61,186 bases of DNA from the NCBI GenBank assembly GCA_018268415.1, contig JAFDWO010000083.1, forward strand, positions 1 to 61,186, given 5' to 3'. The notes below the pieces were generated by a model. It saw only the letters and a list, made by a program, of their open reading frames with translations. It searched no databases and was not told where the DNA came from. A program made the translations under genes and the position numbers. The DNA comes from Actinomycetota bacterium. GTDB taxonomy: Bacteria; Actinomycetota; Thermoleophilia; Solirubrobacterales; 70-9. Positions 39,135 through 47,527 of this stretch are shown in pieces. How positions within the stretch are numbered: the first letter of the stretch is position 1; each line of letters opens with the position of its first letter.

Positions 39135-41639
39135 CTATCTCGCTGCGGTCCGGCGGACCCGGAAGTTGGCGGTGGCCGGGGTCGGGTCCGGGTGGCCGAG
39201 GGCATCCACAGCCCGGACGCGGAATCGGTGCCGCCGTGCTTTGTTGGTCGCCTTGACCCCGAAGGTGGCCGGGGAGGTGCAGGGGGTGAAGGGCTTGGCG
39301 TCGATCGCGCACTCCAGGCGGGTGCCGGTGACGGCCTCGAAGCGGAAGCTGACCCGCGCGCGTTTGCGCCGGGTCTTCACCGTTTTCAGGGGGCGGCGCG
39401 TGATCCGGGTGTCGGGGACGGGAGGGCCTGGGGTGCCGGCATTGCCTTGGCCGCCGCCTCCGGCAGGGGCGCCGCCGCCATCATTTCCACCGCCCGGCGT
39501 TTCGCCCGGGGGGTTCGCCAGCTTGGCGAGGAAGGCGTCGGCGAGGTTCTGGTCGTTCTGGAACTGCCGCAGCAGCGGCAGGTTCCCCGACTCGGTGGTG
39601 CCGGCGAGGTGGATCGAGTCGTCGGGACCGAGTGCGATCGCGTTGCCTTCGTCGTTGGCCGAGCCGCCGAAGTAGGTCGAGAACGGCAGCTGCAACGGGG
39701 CGCCGGGGGCCGGCTGGTGGAGGTGCGCGACGAAGGCTTCGCGTTCGCCGACGACGGCCTGGAGGCGTTCGGCGGTCGGGAAGTCGGGCGACGTCGTGCT
39801 GCCCGCGACGAAGGCGTCGCCGGCGTCGTCGAGGGCGATGTCGCCGACGTTGTCGCTGCCCGAGCCACCGAGGTAGGTCGAGTAGCCGAGCGTCACCGGA
39901 CCGCCGGCGTCGGGCGCGAATTTGGTGAGAAAGCCGTCCCCTCCCGCCTGGTCGGTCTGGAGCGCCCCGCTGGTCGGGAAGTCGGTCGAGTCGGTGACGC
40001 CGCCGACGTAGGCCGCTCCCGTCGCGTCGACGGCGATCGTCGAGGGGAAGTCCCCGGCGAGGCCGCCGAGGTAGGTCGAGTAGGCGAGGGTGACGGGGCC
40101 GCCGGCGTCCGGGTTGAGCTTGGTGACGAAGGCGTCGAACCCACCCTGGTCGGTCTGCAGCGGGTCCTGCAGCGGGAAGTTGGTGGCGTCGGTGCGGCCG
40201 GTCACGTAGGCGGCGCCCTGTGCGTCGACGGCGATCTTGCTGCCGGCCTCCTGGGTGCCGTTGCCGCCCAGGTAGGTGGAGTAGGCGAGGGTCACCGGGC
40301 CGCCGGCGTGGGGATTGAGCTTGAAGGCGACGGCGTCGAAACCGGGCTGGTCGGCCTGGAACTGGTCCTGCAGCGGGAAGTCGGTCGAGTCGCTGAAGCC
40401 GGTCACGTAGGCGGCGCCCTGTGCGTCGACGGCGATCCCGGAGGCGCCGTCGGTGAGGGAGCCGGAGACGTAGGTCGAGTAATCGATCGTCACCGCGCCG
40501 CCGTTGTCGGGGTTGAGCTTGACGACGTAGATGTCGGTGCCGCCGAGGTTGCCCCCGGCGATCCCGGCGAGCGGGTCGACCGTCGGGAAGTTTTCCGAGT
40601 CGGTGCTGCCGGTGAGGTACACGGCGCCCTGTGCGTCGACCGCGATCGAGGCGCCGCCGTCGCCTTTGGAGGCGCCGATGTAGGTCGAGTAGGCCAGCTT
40701 CATCGCGCCGCCGTCGTCCGGTTCGAACTTGGAGACGAAGGCGTCGTCGAGGGCCTGGTCGGGGAAGCGCTCGTCGAAGATCGGGAAGTTGCCGGATTCG
40801 GTCTGGCCGGAGATGTAGACGCCGCCCGCCGGGTCGACCGCGACGTCGAAGCCGAAGTCTTTGAGCGAGCCGCCCAGGTAGGTGGAGTAGGAGAGGACCG
40901 GGTCGATCACCAGCGGCCGCGAGCGGTCGTACGCGCCAAGCGCGAAGCCGAGCCGCTCGCCGTGCAGCGAGAACGCCGCCGCGACCGGGTGGCGCTTGCC
41001 GTCGATCCACTGGTAGGCGACCGGGGCGGCCTGGCGCAGGGTCGAGCCGCCGAGCCCGAGGGCGAGGGCACCGTCGGCGGTGATCCGCGCCGAGTCGGCG
41101 CCGCGCAGGGCGACCCCGATCCGATCGGGGTCGGCGCCGGGGGCGAGCCGCCAGTCGTACTCGAGCCGGCGCTGGTTGCCGTGGAAGTCGAGGTCGATCC
41201 CCGGGTAGACGGAGCGGTAGCGCACCCCGGCATAGGTGGGGACACCGCGGCGCCAGGCGGAGCGATCGTTGCCGACGAAGCTGTTCACCTTGCCGGGCAG
41301 CTCGCCGAGGCCGACCGCGCCCGCGGGCGCGGCGCCGAGCAACTCGAAACGCAGGCTCCGCCCGCCCTCGGCGAAGCGCAGGGTCGCATCGCCGCCGTGC
41401 AGGTAGAGCGTGCCGCCGGCCACCGAGTGCGAGACGTAATCGACGCCGCCGCCGAACCTGCCGGCGGCGGGCTCGAAGGAGAGCGGGGCGGCCAGGATCG
41501 CGGACGAGCGCTCGGCAGGCTCCGCCGGGGCCGGCAGGGACCCGGAGCCCGCGCCGAGCGCGAGGGCCACTGCCAGCGCGGCGACGATCACCGCCGCGCC
41601 AAGGCGAGGCACGCCGAGCAGTCTCAGCGGGACGGACAC
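39135..41639 (-). CDS. secreted SBBP-repeat beta-propeller protein
   Basis: 834 aa from GTG 41639, chosen because a TTGACG-N17-TACGGT promoter ends 7 nt upstream (the frame is open to a TTG at 41675, which is the -35). A signal peptide (GAAVIVAALAVALALGAGSG) is followed by an N-terminal domain (DYVSHSVAGGTLYLHGGDA, YPGIDLDFHGNQRRLEYDW), then about eight SBBP repeats of about 57 residues (LAYSTYLGG, AVDAQGAAYVTG, NFP). The C-terminal about 95 residues are an Ig-like Thermoleophilia-style tail (RHRFRVRAVDALGHPDPTPA). Probably extracellular adhesion or wall protein. Confidence 0.85.
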   Translation of the reverse strand: MSVPLRLLGVPRLGAAVIVAALAVALALGAGSGSLPAPAEPAERSSAILAAPLSFEPAAGRFGGGVDYVSHSVAGGTLYLHGGDATLRFAEGGRSLRFELLGAAPAGAVGLGELPGKVNSFVGNDRSAWRRGVPTYAGVRYRSVYPGIDLDFHGNQRRLEYDWRLAPGADPDRIGVALRGADSARITADGALALGLGGSTLRQAAPVAYQWIDGKRHPVAAAFSLHGERLGFALGAYDRSRPLVIDPVLSYSTYLGGSLKDFGFDVAVDPAGGVYISGQTESGNFPIFDERFPDQALDDAFVSKFEPDDGGAMKLAYSTYIGASKGDGGASIAVDAQGAVYLTGSTDSENFPTVDPLAGIAGGNLGGTDIYVVKLNPDNGGAVTIDYSTYVSGSLTDGASGIAVDAQGAAYVTGFSDSTDFPLQDQFQADQPGFDAVAFKLNPHAGGPVTLAYSTYLGGNGTQEAGSKIAVDAQGAAYVTGRTDATNFPLQDPLQTDQGGFDAFVTKLNPDAGGPVTLAYSTYLGGLAGDFPSTIAVDATGAAYVGGVTDSTDFPTSGALQTDQAGGDGFLTKFAPDAGGPVTLGYSTYLGGSGSDNVGDIALDDAGDAFVAGSTTSPDFPTAERLQAVVGEREAFVAHLHQPAPGAPLQLPFSTYFGGSANDEGNAIALGPDDSIHLAGTTESGNLPLLRQFQNDQNLADAFLAKLANPPGETPGGGNDGGGAPAGGGGQGNAGTPGPPVPDTRITRRPLKTVKTRRKRARVSFRFEAVTGTRLECAIDAKPFTPCTSPATFGVKATNKARRHRFRVRAVDALGHPDPTPATANFRVRRTAAR

Positions 41640-41646
41640 GGCCTCG

Positions 41647-41675
41647 ACCGTATTGGCCGCCAGGGATGGCGTCAA
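41647..41675 (-). promoter_or_regulatory. leaderless promoter of the SBBP gene
   Basis: Minus strand -35 TTGACG (41675-41670), 17-bp spacer, -10 TACGGT (41652-41647), then 7 nt to GTG 41639. A CAAATA at 41728-41733 further upstream is not at the correct spacing to belong to the TATTTG set. Confidence 0.6.
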
Positions 41676-41792
41676 GCGGCGAGTTGTACGTTGGGATCCG
41701 TGAGAACGACCCGGTTCCCGGCTGCGTCAAATATCGTCTGACGGAGCATTTTGGCCCGGCCACATGTCAATCCTCGTGAACGGCAGATCGAG

Positions 41793-42842
41793 ATGAGAGG
41801 GAGTCCTGGGAGGCTGGCGCTCGGGGTCGAATCCGATCACGCTCGGCTTGCCGGGCTGCTGCGGCGCGCCCACACCATCGCGGTCGATACCGGGGTGCCG
41901 CCGCGGGTCGTGCGCGAGATCGTCTCGGATTCGTGGCGCCGGTCGGTGGCGGCGGGGGTCGATCCCGAGCATCCGGCGCCGCGGATGCTCGACGCCGGCC
42001 GGACTGCCGGGCGCCTCGCGAGCCACCCGGTGGGGCCGCTCCTGTCGCGCATCAGCGGCATGCTCGAAGCGTTGTTCGAGTCCGGGTACTTCGTCGCCTT
42101 CAGCGATGCCGACGGCGTGCTCCTGTGGACCGACGGGCCCTCGCAGGCGCTGCAGACCGCGGTCGCGCCCCGCTTTCTGCCGGGCTTCCTGTGCAGCGAG
42201 GACGGCGTCGGGACCAACGCGATCGGGACGGCCCTGGCGCTCGACCAGCCGGTGCAGATCTTCTCGGCCGAGCACTTCAGCCGCCTGTTGCACGGGTGGA
42301 CCTGCGCGGCGGCGCCGATCCACGACCCCGACAGCGGCGCGGTGCTGGGCGCGATCGACCTCTCGGGCGACTTCCGGACGGCCCACGTCCACGGACTCCC
42401 GCTGGTCACCGCGGTCGCGTCGGCGGTGGAGGCGTGGCTGTCCACCGAGCGCCGCGGGGCCGAGGAGCGCGCCGACGAGGTGTCGGTCGCCCTCGCCGGG
42501 CGGGGACGGGCCGTCGTCACCACCACGCGCGGCCGCCTGGAGATGAACCGGCGGCACAGCGAGATCCTCGCGCTGCTCGCCTCGAACCCCGCCGGGATGA
42601 CGGTGCGCGACCTGGCGCGCGCGCTGTATGGCTCGTCCGCGCCCGGCGCGACCGTACGGGCGGAGATCACGCGACTGCGCCGCCGGCTCGGTCCGGACGT
42701 GGTGCTGAGCCGGCCCTACCGGCTGCACGAACGCGTCTCCACCGACGTCGGCGACGGCAGGGTCGGCCTGCCCCCCGAGTCACCGGCGCGGGGCTTCGTC
42801 GAAGCCCCGCGCAGCCTCGACGCAGCCTTCGAATCCGACTAG
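41793..42842 (+). CDS. GAF-domain winged-helix regulator
   Basis: 349 aa. The N-terminal part resembles the sensor of AcoR-type activators: SDSWRRSVAAGVDPEH, FCS-like LCSEDGVGTNAIGTALALDQ, GWTCAAAPIHDPDSGAVLGA. The sigma-54 AAA+ domain is absent; instead the C-terminal about 90 residues hold a winged helix (EILALLASNPAGMTVRDLAR, ATVRAEITRLRRRLGPDVV). A common actinobacterial architecture. Likely controls the adjacent GFA/alcohol dehydrogenase pair in response to an alcohol or aldehyde. ATG 41793 is one of several possible starts. Confidence 0.78.
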   Translation: MRGSPGRLALGVESDHARLAGLLRRAHTIAVDTGVPPRVVREIVSDSWRRSVAAGVDPEHPAPRMLDAGRTAGRLASHPVGPLLSRISGMLEALFESGYFVAFSDADGVLLWTDGPSQALQTAVAPRFLPGFLCSEDGVGTNAIGTALALDQPVQIFSAEHFSRLLHGWTCAAAPIHDPDSGAVLGAIDLSGDFRTAHVHGLPLVTAVASAVEAWLSTERRGAEERADEVSVALAGRGRAVVTTTRGRLEMNRRHSEILALLASNPAGMTVRDLARALYGSSAPGATVRAEITRLRRRLGPDVVLSRPYRLHERVSTDVGDGRVGLPPESPARGFVEAPRSLDAAFESD

Positions 42843-42920
42843 CCACGGTTCCTCCCCCCGCTTAGCCTGCGGCCGCGGCCGCCCGCCGGGCGGCGAGCTA
42901 CCGAACTTGAGGAGGTCGTC

Positions 42921-43310
42921 ATGAGCAAGACTTTGGCCGGCGCCTGCCTGTGTGGCGGGATCGAGTACGAGGTGAGCGAGCCGGAGGGCATGGGCGTCTG
43001 TCACTGCACCCGTTGTCAGCGCTGGACCGGGTCCAGCCTGACCGGGGTCCTGGTCTCGCCCGACAATTTCAACGTCACCAAGGGGGCCTCGCTGGTCAAG
43101 CGCTACGAGAGCGAGTTCGCCCCGCGGCAGTTCTGCGGTGAGTGTGGCTCGGCGCTCTTCGACGATCTCGGCGAGAAGTACTACGTCGCCGCCGGGCTGA
43201 TGCGGGAGCTCGACCTGACGCCCGAATTCCACCTCCAGGTCGCCTTCAAAGCGCCGTGGGAGATCATCGGCGACGACGCTCCGCAGTACGACGAAAACCC
43301 GCCCGCGTGA
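42921..43310 (+). CDS. GFA family zinc protein (glutathione-dependent formaldehyde-activating-like)
   Basis: 129 aa. All zinc cysteines of the family are present: GACLCGGIEYEV, CHCTRCQRWTG and FCGECGSALFDD. RBS GAGGAGG. GFA proteins are structural Zn domains of uncertain catalysis; the 4-bp overlap with an S-hydroxymethyl-thiol-type dehydrogenase suggests a formaldehyde or aldehyde-adduct detoxification pair. Confidence 0.85.
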   Translation: MSKTLAGACLCGGIEYEVSEPEGMGVCHCTRCQRWTGSSLTGVLVSPDNFNVTKGASLVKRYESEFAPRQFCGECGSALFDDLGEKYYVAAGLMRELDLTPEFHLQVAFKAPWEIIGDDAPQYDENPPA

Positions 43311-44413
43311 GGATCCGCGCCGCGGTCCTGGAGGAGTTCGGGGCGCCGCTCGTCGTCCAGGACGTCGACCTCGCCGGCCCACAGGCCGGCGAGGTCCTGG
43401 TGCGCCTGCACGCCTGCGGCGTCTGCCACACCGACATGTACAGCGCCTCGGGCGTCGACCCGTCCGGCTATGCGCCGTGCGTGCTCGGCCACGAGGGCGC
43501 GGGTGTGGTCGAGGCCGTCGGGGAGGGGGTCACCTCGGTCGCTCCCGGCGACCACGTCGTCACCCTGTTCTCCCCGCAGTGCGGCGAGTGCGTCAATTGT
43601 CGCTCGGGGCGGACGAACATCTGCCTGGCGATCCGCGAGCAGCAGAACCTCGGCTACCTGCCCGACGGGACGACGCGACTCTCCCGCGACGGTGAGCCCC
43701 TTCGTCACTTCATGGGCTGCTCGACCTTCGCCGAGGCGACCGTGATGCCCGAGATCGCCCTCGCCAAGGTCGATCCGCAGTCCCCCCACGCGGCCAACGC
43801 GCTCTTCGCCTGCGGTCTCTCGACCGGTCTCGGCGCGGCGATGTTCCGCGCCCAGGTCTTCGAGGGCGCCACCGCGGTCGTCTTCGGCCTCGGCCTGGTC
43901 GGTCTCGGTGCGGTGGCGGGCGCGCGGCTGATGGGCGCCGAGCGGATCATCGCCGTCGACCTCTCCGAGGACCGGCTGAAGCACGCGGAGCACCACGGCG
44001 CCACCGACCTCTGGGTCGGCGGCGACGGCATCGTCGATCGTGTCCTCGAGGAGACCGGCGGCTTCGGCGCCGACTTCACCTTCGAGGCGACCGGCAACGT
44101 CGCGGTCATGCGCCAGGCCGTCGAGTCCGCCCGGATCGGCTGGGGCACCGTCTGCGTCACCGGCGTCGCCGGCCGCGGCGAGACCCTCGAGGTGATCCCC
44201 CGCTACCTGATCACCGGCCGCACGGTCATCGGTGCGTCGTTCGGCGGCGTCAAGGGGCGCGACCAGGTGCCCCAACTGGTCGATCGCTACCTGCGGGGAG
44301 AGATCGACGTCGATGCCTTGATCTCCCACCGGACCACCCTCGACCAGATCAACACCGGCTTCGACCTGATGCACGAGCAGGACGGGATCCGCACGGTCGT
44401 CGAGTACGCCTGA
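43307..44413 (+). CDS. zinc-dependent alcohol dehydrogenase, class III-like
   Basis: 368 aa. Catalytic zinc Cys in CGVCHTDMYSASG, GHEGAGVVEAVGEGVTS, structural zinc CGECVNCRSGRTNIC, cofactor GLGLVGLGAVAGA and the NAD-type acidic residue in IIAVDLSEDRL. Closest pattern is class III/NDMA-dependent or S-(hydroxymethyl)glutathione-type dehydrogenases; FGGVKGRDQVPQLVDRYLRG is also typical. GTG 43307 overlaps the GFA stop. Confidence 0.87.
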   Translation: MRIRAAVLEEFGAPLVVQDVDLAGPQAGEVLVRLHACGVCHTDMYSASGVDPSGYAPCVLGHEGAGVVEAVGEGVTSVAPGDHVVTLFSPQCGECVNCRSGRTNICLAIREQQNLGYLPDGTTRLSRDGEPLRHFMGCSTFAEATVMPEIALAKVDPQSPHAANALFACGLSTGLGAAMFRAQVFEGATAVVFGLGLVGLGAVAGARLMGAERIIAVDLSEDRLKHAEHHGATDLWVGGDGIVDRVLEETGGFGADFTFEATGNVAVMRQAVESARIGWGTVCVTGVAGRGETLEVIPRYLITGRTVIGASFGGVKGRDQVPQLVDRYLRGEIDVDALISHRTTLDQINTGFDLMHEQDGIRTVVEYA

Positions 44414-44470
44414 GGCGGGTATGCTTTAATTTCTACTCGTTGGGGGTTATTAATTCGGAGAGGAGCCCCG

Positions 44471-45778
44471 ATGAGCGATATCTCGATGCACGAGGGGCGG
44501 CGGGGATTCGCCCGGGTGACCGCTGCGGTCCGCGCGCTGGAGCGCGGGGGGATGGTCGTGGTCGTCGACGCCGCCGACCGCGAGAACGAGGGCGACCTGG
44601 TGATGGCCGCCGATCGGATCACCCCGGAGGCGGTCAACTTCATGGCGACCCATGGCCGCGGCCTGATCTGCGTGGCGATGCTGGAGGAGCGGCTGCGGGC
44701 GCTGGGCATCGGGACGATGGTCGACCGCTCCACCGACCCCAGGGGAACGGCCTTCTTCGTCTCCGTCGATCATGCCCGTGACGCGACCACCGGGATCTCG
44801 GCCTCTGATCGCAGCAAGACCATCCGCGCGCTGGCCGATCCCGCCGCGATGCCGGTCGACTTCAACCAGCCCGGTCACGTGTTCCCGTTGGGCTACCAGG
44901 AGGGCGGCGTGCTCCGGCGCGCGGGCCACACCGAGGCTTCGGTCGACCTCGCCGTGCTGGCAGGGAGGCAGCCGGCGGCGGTGATCTGCGAGATCGCGCG
45001 CCCGGACGGCGAGATGGCGCGCCTGCCGGAGCTCGAGGAGCTCGCCCGCCTGCACGGCCTGCCGCTGGTGACGATCGCCGAGTTGATCGAGTACCGACGC
45101 CGCGAGGCGCCACTGATCCAGCGCGTGAGCGCGACCAACCTGCCGCTCGAGCAGGGCCACTTCCGCGCGATCGGCTATCGCGATGCCGTCCACGGCCGCG
45201 AGCACCTCGCGTTGACGGTCGGAGATCTCGGCGCCCTCGGCGGGGTGCCGCCGCTGGTCCGCATGCACTCCGAGTGCCTGACCGGCGACGTCTTCGGATC
45301 CCACCGGTGTGATTGCGGCGCACAGCTGGAGAAGTCCCTGGAGATGATCGCCGCCGAGGGGAGGGGGGCGGTGATCTACCTGATCGGCCACGAGGGCCGC
45401 GGTATCGGTCTGACCGCCAAGCTCGCGGCCTACGAGCTGCAGGAACAAGGGCTGGACACCTTCGACGCGAACGTGCGGCTCGGTCACCCGCCCGACGCCC
45501 GGGACTACTCGGTCGGGATGGCGATCCTCAGCGACCTGGGGCTGCAGGAGGTGAGGCTGCTCACCAACAATCCGGCGAAGCGGTCCGGACTCGAGACCTA
45601 CGGGATCGAGGTGACCGAGACCGTGCCGTTGCGGACCACCCCGACGCCCGACAACCTCAGGTACCTGCGGACGAAGCAGCACCGCATGGGCCACCTTGAC
45701 CTCGCCCTTTCGGACACCTACGGCAGCAGCTCGGCGACCGAGAGCTTCGCCGCGTGGGCCTGCCTCGACTCCCTCTGA
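44471..45778 (+). CDS. ribBA: bifunctional DHBP synthase / GTP cyclohydrolase II
   Basis: 435 aa. N-terminal RibB domain: VVVVDAADRENEGDLVMAAD, MATHGRGLICVAM, GHTEASVDLAVLAG. C-terminal RibA domain: MHSECLTGDVFGSHRCDCGA with zinc cysteines, IGHEGRGIGLTAKLAAYELQ and LTNNPAKRSGLETYGIEV. Makes both riboflavin precursors from ribulose-5-phosphate and GTP. Alone among catabolic genes, without ribD/E/H, so probably a dedicated flavin/F420-precursor boost. Upstream 57 bp is AT-rich but too short for an FMN riboswitch. Confidence 0.93.
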   Translation: MSDISMHEGRRGFARVTAAVRALERGGMVVVVDAADRENEGDLVMAADRITPEAVNFMATHGRGLICVAMLEERLRALGIGTMVDRSTDPRGTAFFVSVDHARDATTGISASDRSKTIRALADPAAMPVDFNQPGHVFPLGYQEGGVLRRAGHTEASVDLAVLAGRQPAAVICEIARPDGEMARLPELEELARLHGLPLVTIAELIEYRRREAPLIQRVSATNLPLEQGHFRAIGYRDAVHGREHLALTVGDLGALGGVPPLVRMHSECLTGDVFGSHRCDCGAQLEKSLEMIAAEGRGAVIYLIGHEGRGIGLTAKLAAYELQEQGLDTFDANVRLGHPPDARDYSVGMAILSDLGLQEVRLLTNNPAKRSGLETYGIEVTETVPLRTTPTPDNLRYLRTKQHRMGHLDLALSDTYGSSSATESFAAWACLDSL

Positions 45779-45792
45779 GGTGCGCCGGCGGC

Positions 45793-45857
45793 TTGTAAAG
45801 GCGTACGAACGCGGACCCGCCGTCCATGCACGCGGTGGGGGAGCGGCGCAGTACGGT
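45793..45857 (+). promoter_or_regulatory. 17-bp box plus promoter (unit 1)
   Basis: Box TTGTAAAGGCGTACGAA at 45793-45809; -10 TACGGT at 45852-45857, 59 bp between their starts. The -35 region is weak, as expected for an activator-dependent promoter. Followed by CGCGGCGCTT and a GAGGGG ribosome binding site before GTG 45902. Homologous to 49520-49583. Confidence 0.65.
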
Positions 45858-45901
45858 CGCGGCGCTTTCTGGTTGGTGCAAGCGACGATCGAGGGGTGCG
45901 C

Positions 45902-46735
45902 GTGGGACGTGTCGAAGACAAGGTGGCGCTGATAACCGGGGCCGCGCGGGGACAGGGGCGGAGCCACGCGGTGCGGCTCGCCGAGGAAGGCGCGGACATC
46001 ATCGCCGTCGACGTCTGTCGTGACCTCGGGATGGCCTATCCACCCGCGACCCCGGAGGACCTCGCCGAGACCGTTCGTCAGGTCGAGGCGACCGGCCGCA
46101 GGATCATCGACGCCGAGGTCGACGTGCGCGAGGGAGAGGAGCTGAGGCGCCTCGTCGACGTGGCCGTGGCCGAGCTGGGACGGCTTGACATCGTGGCCGC
46201 CAATGCCGGGGTCAGCGGCGGCTATCCGGCTCGGGCCCACGAGCTCGACCGGGACCTCTGGCAGATCGCGCTGGACGTCAACCTCACCGGCGCCTGGAAC
46301 ACCTGCGCCGCCGCCATCCCGCACCTGATCGAGGGCGACCGGGGCGGCGCGATCGTGATCACGAGCTCGGCGGCGTCGCTCAAAGGCTACGAGAACATCA
46401 GCCACTACGTATCCTCCAAGCACGCTCTCGTGGGGCTGATGCGCACCCTCGCCAACGAGCTCGGGCGGCACCGCATCCGGGTCAACAACATCGCCCCGAC
46501 CCAGGTCGACACCGACATGGTGCTCAACGACACCGTGGCGAGGCTGTTCTGTCCGCATCTCGAGAACCCGACCTACGACGACCTCGCCGAGGCCTCGATG
46601 GCGATGCACGTGCTCCCGATCCCGTGGGTCGAGTGCATCGACATCACCAACGCGCTGTTGTTCCTCGTCTCCGACGAGGGTCGTTACGTCACCGGGACGA
46701 CCCTGGCGGTGGACGCCGGGGTGACCCAGCACTGA
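45902..46735 (+). CDS. mycofactocin-coupled SDR family oxidoreductase
   Basis: 277 aa. GRVEDKVALITGAARGQGRS, then HAVRLAEEGADIIAVDVCRD and VANAGVSGG are characteristic of the mycofactocin-dependent SDR subfamily, whose NAD is not exchangeable. Catalytic Ser in TSSAAS and YVSSK are present. Known members oxidise secondary alcohols such as carveol. The mycofactocin genes are not in this window. GTG 45902 follows GAGGGG by 6 nt. Confidence 0.87.
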   Translation: MGRVEDKVALITGAARGQGRSHAVRLAEEGADIIAVDVCRDLGMAYPPATPEDLAETVRQVEATGRRIIDAEVDVREGEELRRLVDVAVAELGRLDIVAANAGVSGGYPARAHELDRDLWQIALDVNLTGAWNTCAAAIPHLIEGDRGGAIVITSSAASLKGYENISHYVSSKHALVGLMRTLANELGRHRIRVNNIAPTQVDTDMVLNDTVARLFCPHLENPTYDDLAEASMAMHVLPIPWVECIDITNALLFLVSDEGRYVTGTTLAVDAGVTQH

Positions 46736-46746
46736 CAGCCGAGCCT

Positions 46747-47379
46747 GTGCCCGAATCCGAGCGCCCGCAGGGCAAGTCGAAGCGAGGCCCCGGGCGGCCG
46801 CGCGATGCGACCTACGAGGCGACGATCCTCGAGGAGGCGTTGCGCGAGCTCGTCCTCCACGGGGTCAGGCGCTTCAGCATCCAGCGCGTCGCCGATCGCG
46901 CCGAAGTCGCGAAGGCGACGGTCCGCCTGCGCTGGCCCGACCGCGACGAGCTGATCATGGCGGCGCTGACGACGACCAAGGTCACGATCAGCGCGCCCGC
47001 GACCGGCACCTTGCGCGGCGACCTCGCCCACATCGCCCGTGAGTGGGCGGCGGTCTACAACACCGAGGAGCTGATGCGGCTGTGGGGGCACGTCCAGGCG
47101 GAGCAGAACGACAATCCGGAGTTCTTCGAGCGCTTCCAGGCGGCCATCGCCCGCCCCGCCGGCCAGACCGTGATCGACGCGATCACCGCGGCGCAGGAAC
47201 GCGGGGAGGCCCGGCCCGACGTCGGGGCCGAAGTCATCGCCCGTTGTGTGGTCGGCTCCTTGTACCTGGAGGGGATCGCCCAGCACAGCGAGATCACGCC
47301 GGACTTTCAACGCCACCTCGTCGAGTTGATCCTCAGCGCGATCGAGATCGCGCCGAGCGCGCCCCAAAGCGCTTCCTAG
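46747..47379 (+). CDS. TetR family transcriptional regulator
   Basis: 210 aa from GTG 46747. Basic GKSKRGPGRPRDATYEA precedes the HTH (LEEALRELVLHGVRRFSIQR, VADRAEVAKATVRLRWPDRD). The C-terminal part resembles TetR_C_16-type domains (EWAAVYNTEELMRLWGHVQA). It follows the SDR by 11 bp and is probably co-transcribed, as is common for regulators of mycofactocin-linked SDRs. Confidence 0.83.
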   Translation: MPESERPQGKSKRGPGRPRDATYEATILEEALRELVLHGVRRFSIQRVADRAEVAKATVRLRWPDRDELIMAALTTTKVTISAPATGTLRGDLAHIAREWAAVYNTEELMRLWGHVQAEQNDNPEFFERFQAAIARPAGQTVIDAITAAQERGEARPDVGAEVIARCVVGSLYLEGIAQHSEITPDFQRHLVELILSAIEIAPSAPQSAS

Positions 47380-47415
47380 AGGCGAAAACTTTTATTTCCG
47401 ACCGCGATCAGAATA

Positions 47416-47447
47416 TATTTGACACGGACCCCTTCGAGGGCTAGGTT
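47416..47447 (+). promoter_or_regulatory. promoter TATTTG-N20-TAGGTT
   Basis: TATTTG 47416-47421 containing a consensus -35 TTGACA, 17-bp spacer, -10 TAGGTT at 47442-47447. Near-consensus and without the 17-bp box, so the PucR-type gene is probably made constitutively. Confidence 0.65.
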
Positions 47448-47527
47448 TTGACGCGACGTCGGGTCGGGAGCCCGCGTCGACGTCGAGTTCATGTCGCCTG
47501 CGACTCCGAACGATTTGAGGAGAGGAA

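Noticed and set aside
41728..41733. eighth TATTTG promoter (minus strand, before the SBBP gene)
   Set aside because: No -10 at 20-21 bp; a better promoter with TTGACG-N17-TACGGT lies closer to the gene.
39481..41763. 760-codon alternative minus frame over the SBBP gene
   Set aside because: Almost all Arg/Pro/Ala; the other minus frame shows signal peptide and SBBP repeats.
44414..44470. FMN riboswitch before ribBA
   Set aside because: Only 57 bp separate it from the previous gene, too short for the aptamer, and no conserved RFN pieces are seen.
44450..46732. 760-codon minus-strand open frame over ribBA and the SDR
   Set aside because: Opposite strand carries complete, motif-bearing genes; low-complexity composition marks it as a shadow frame.
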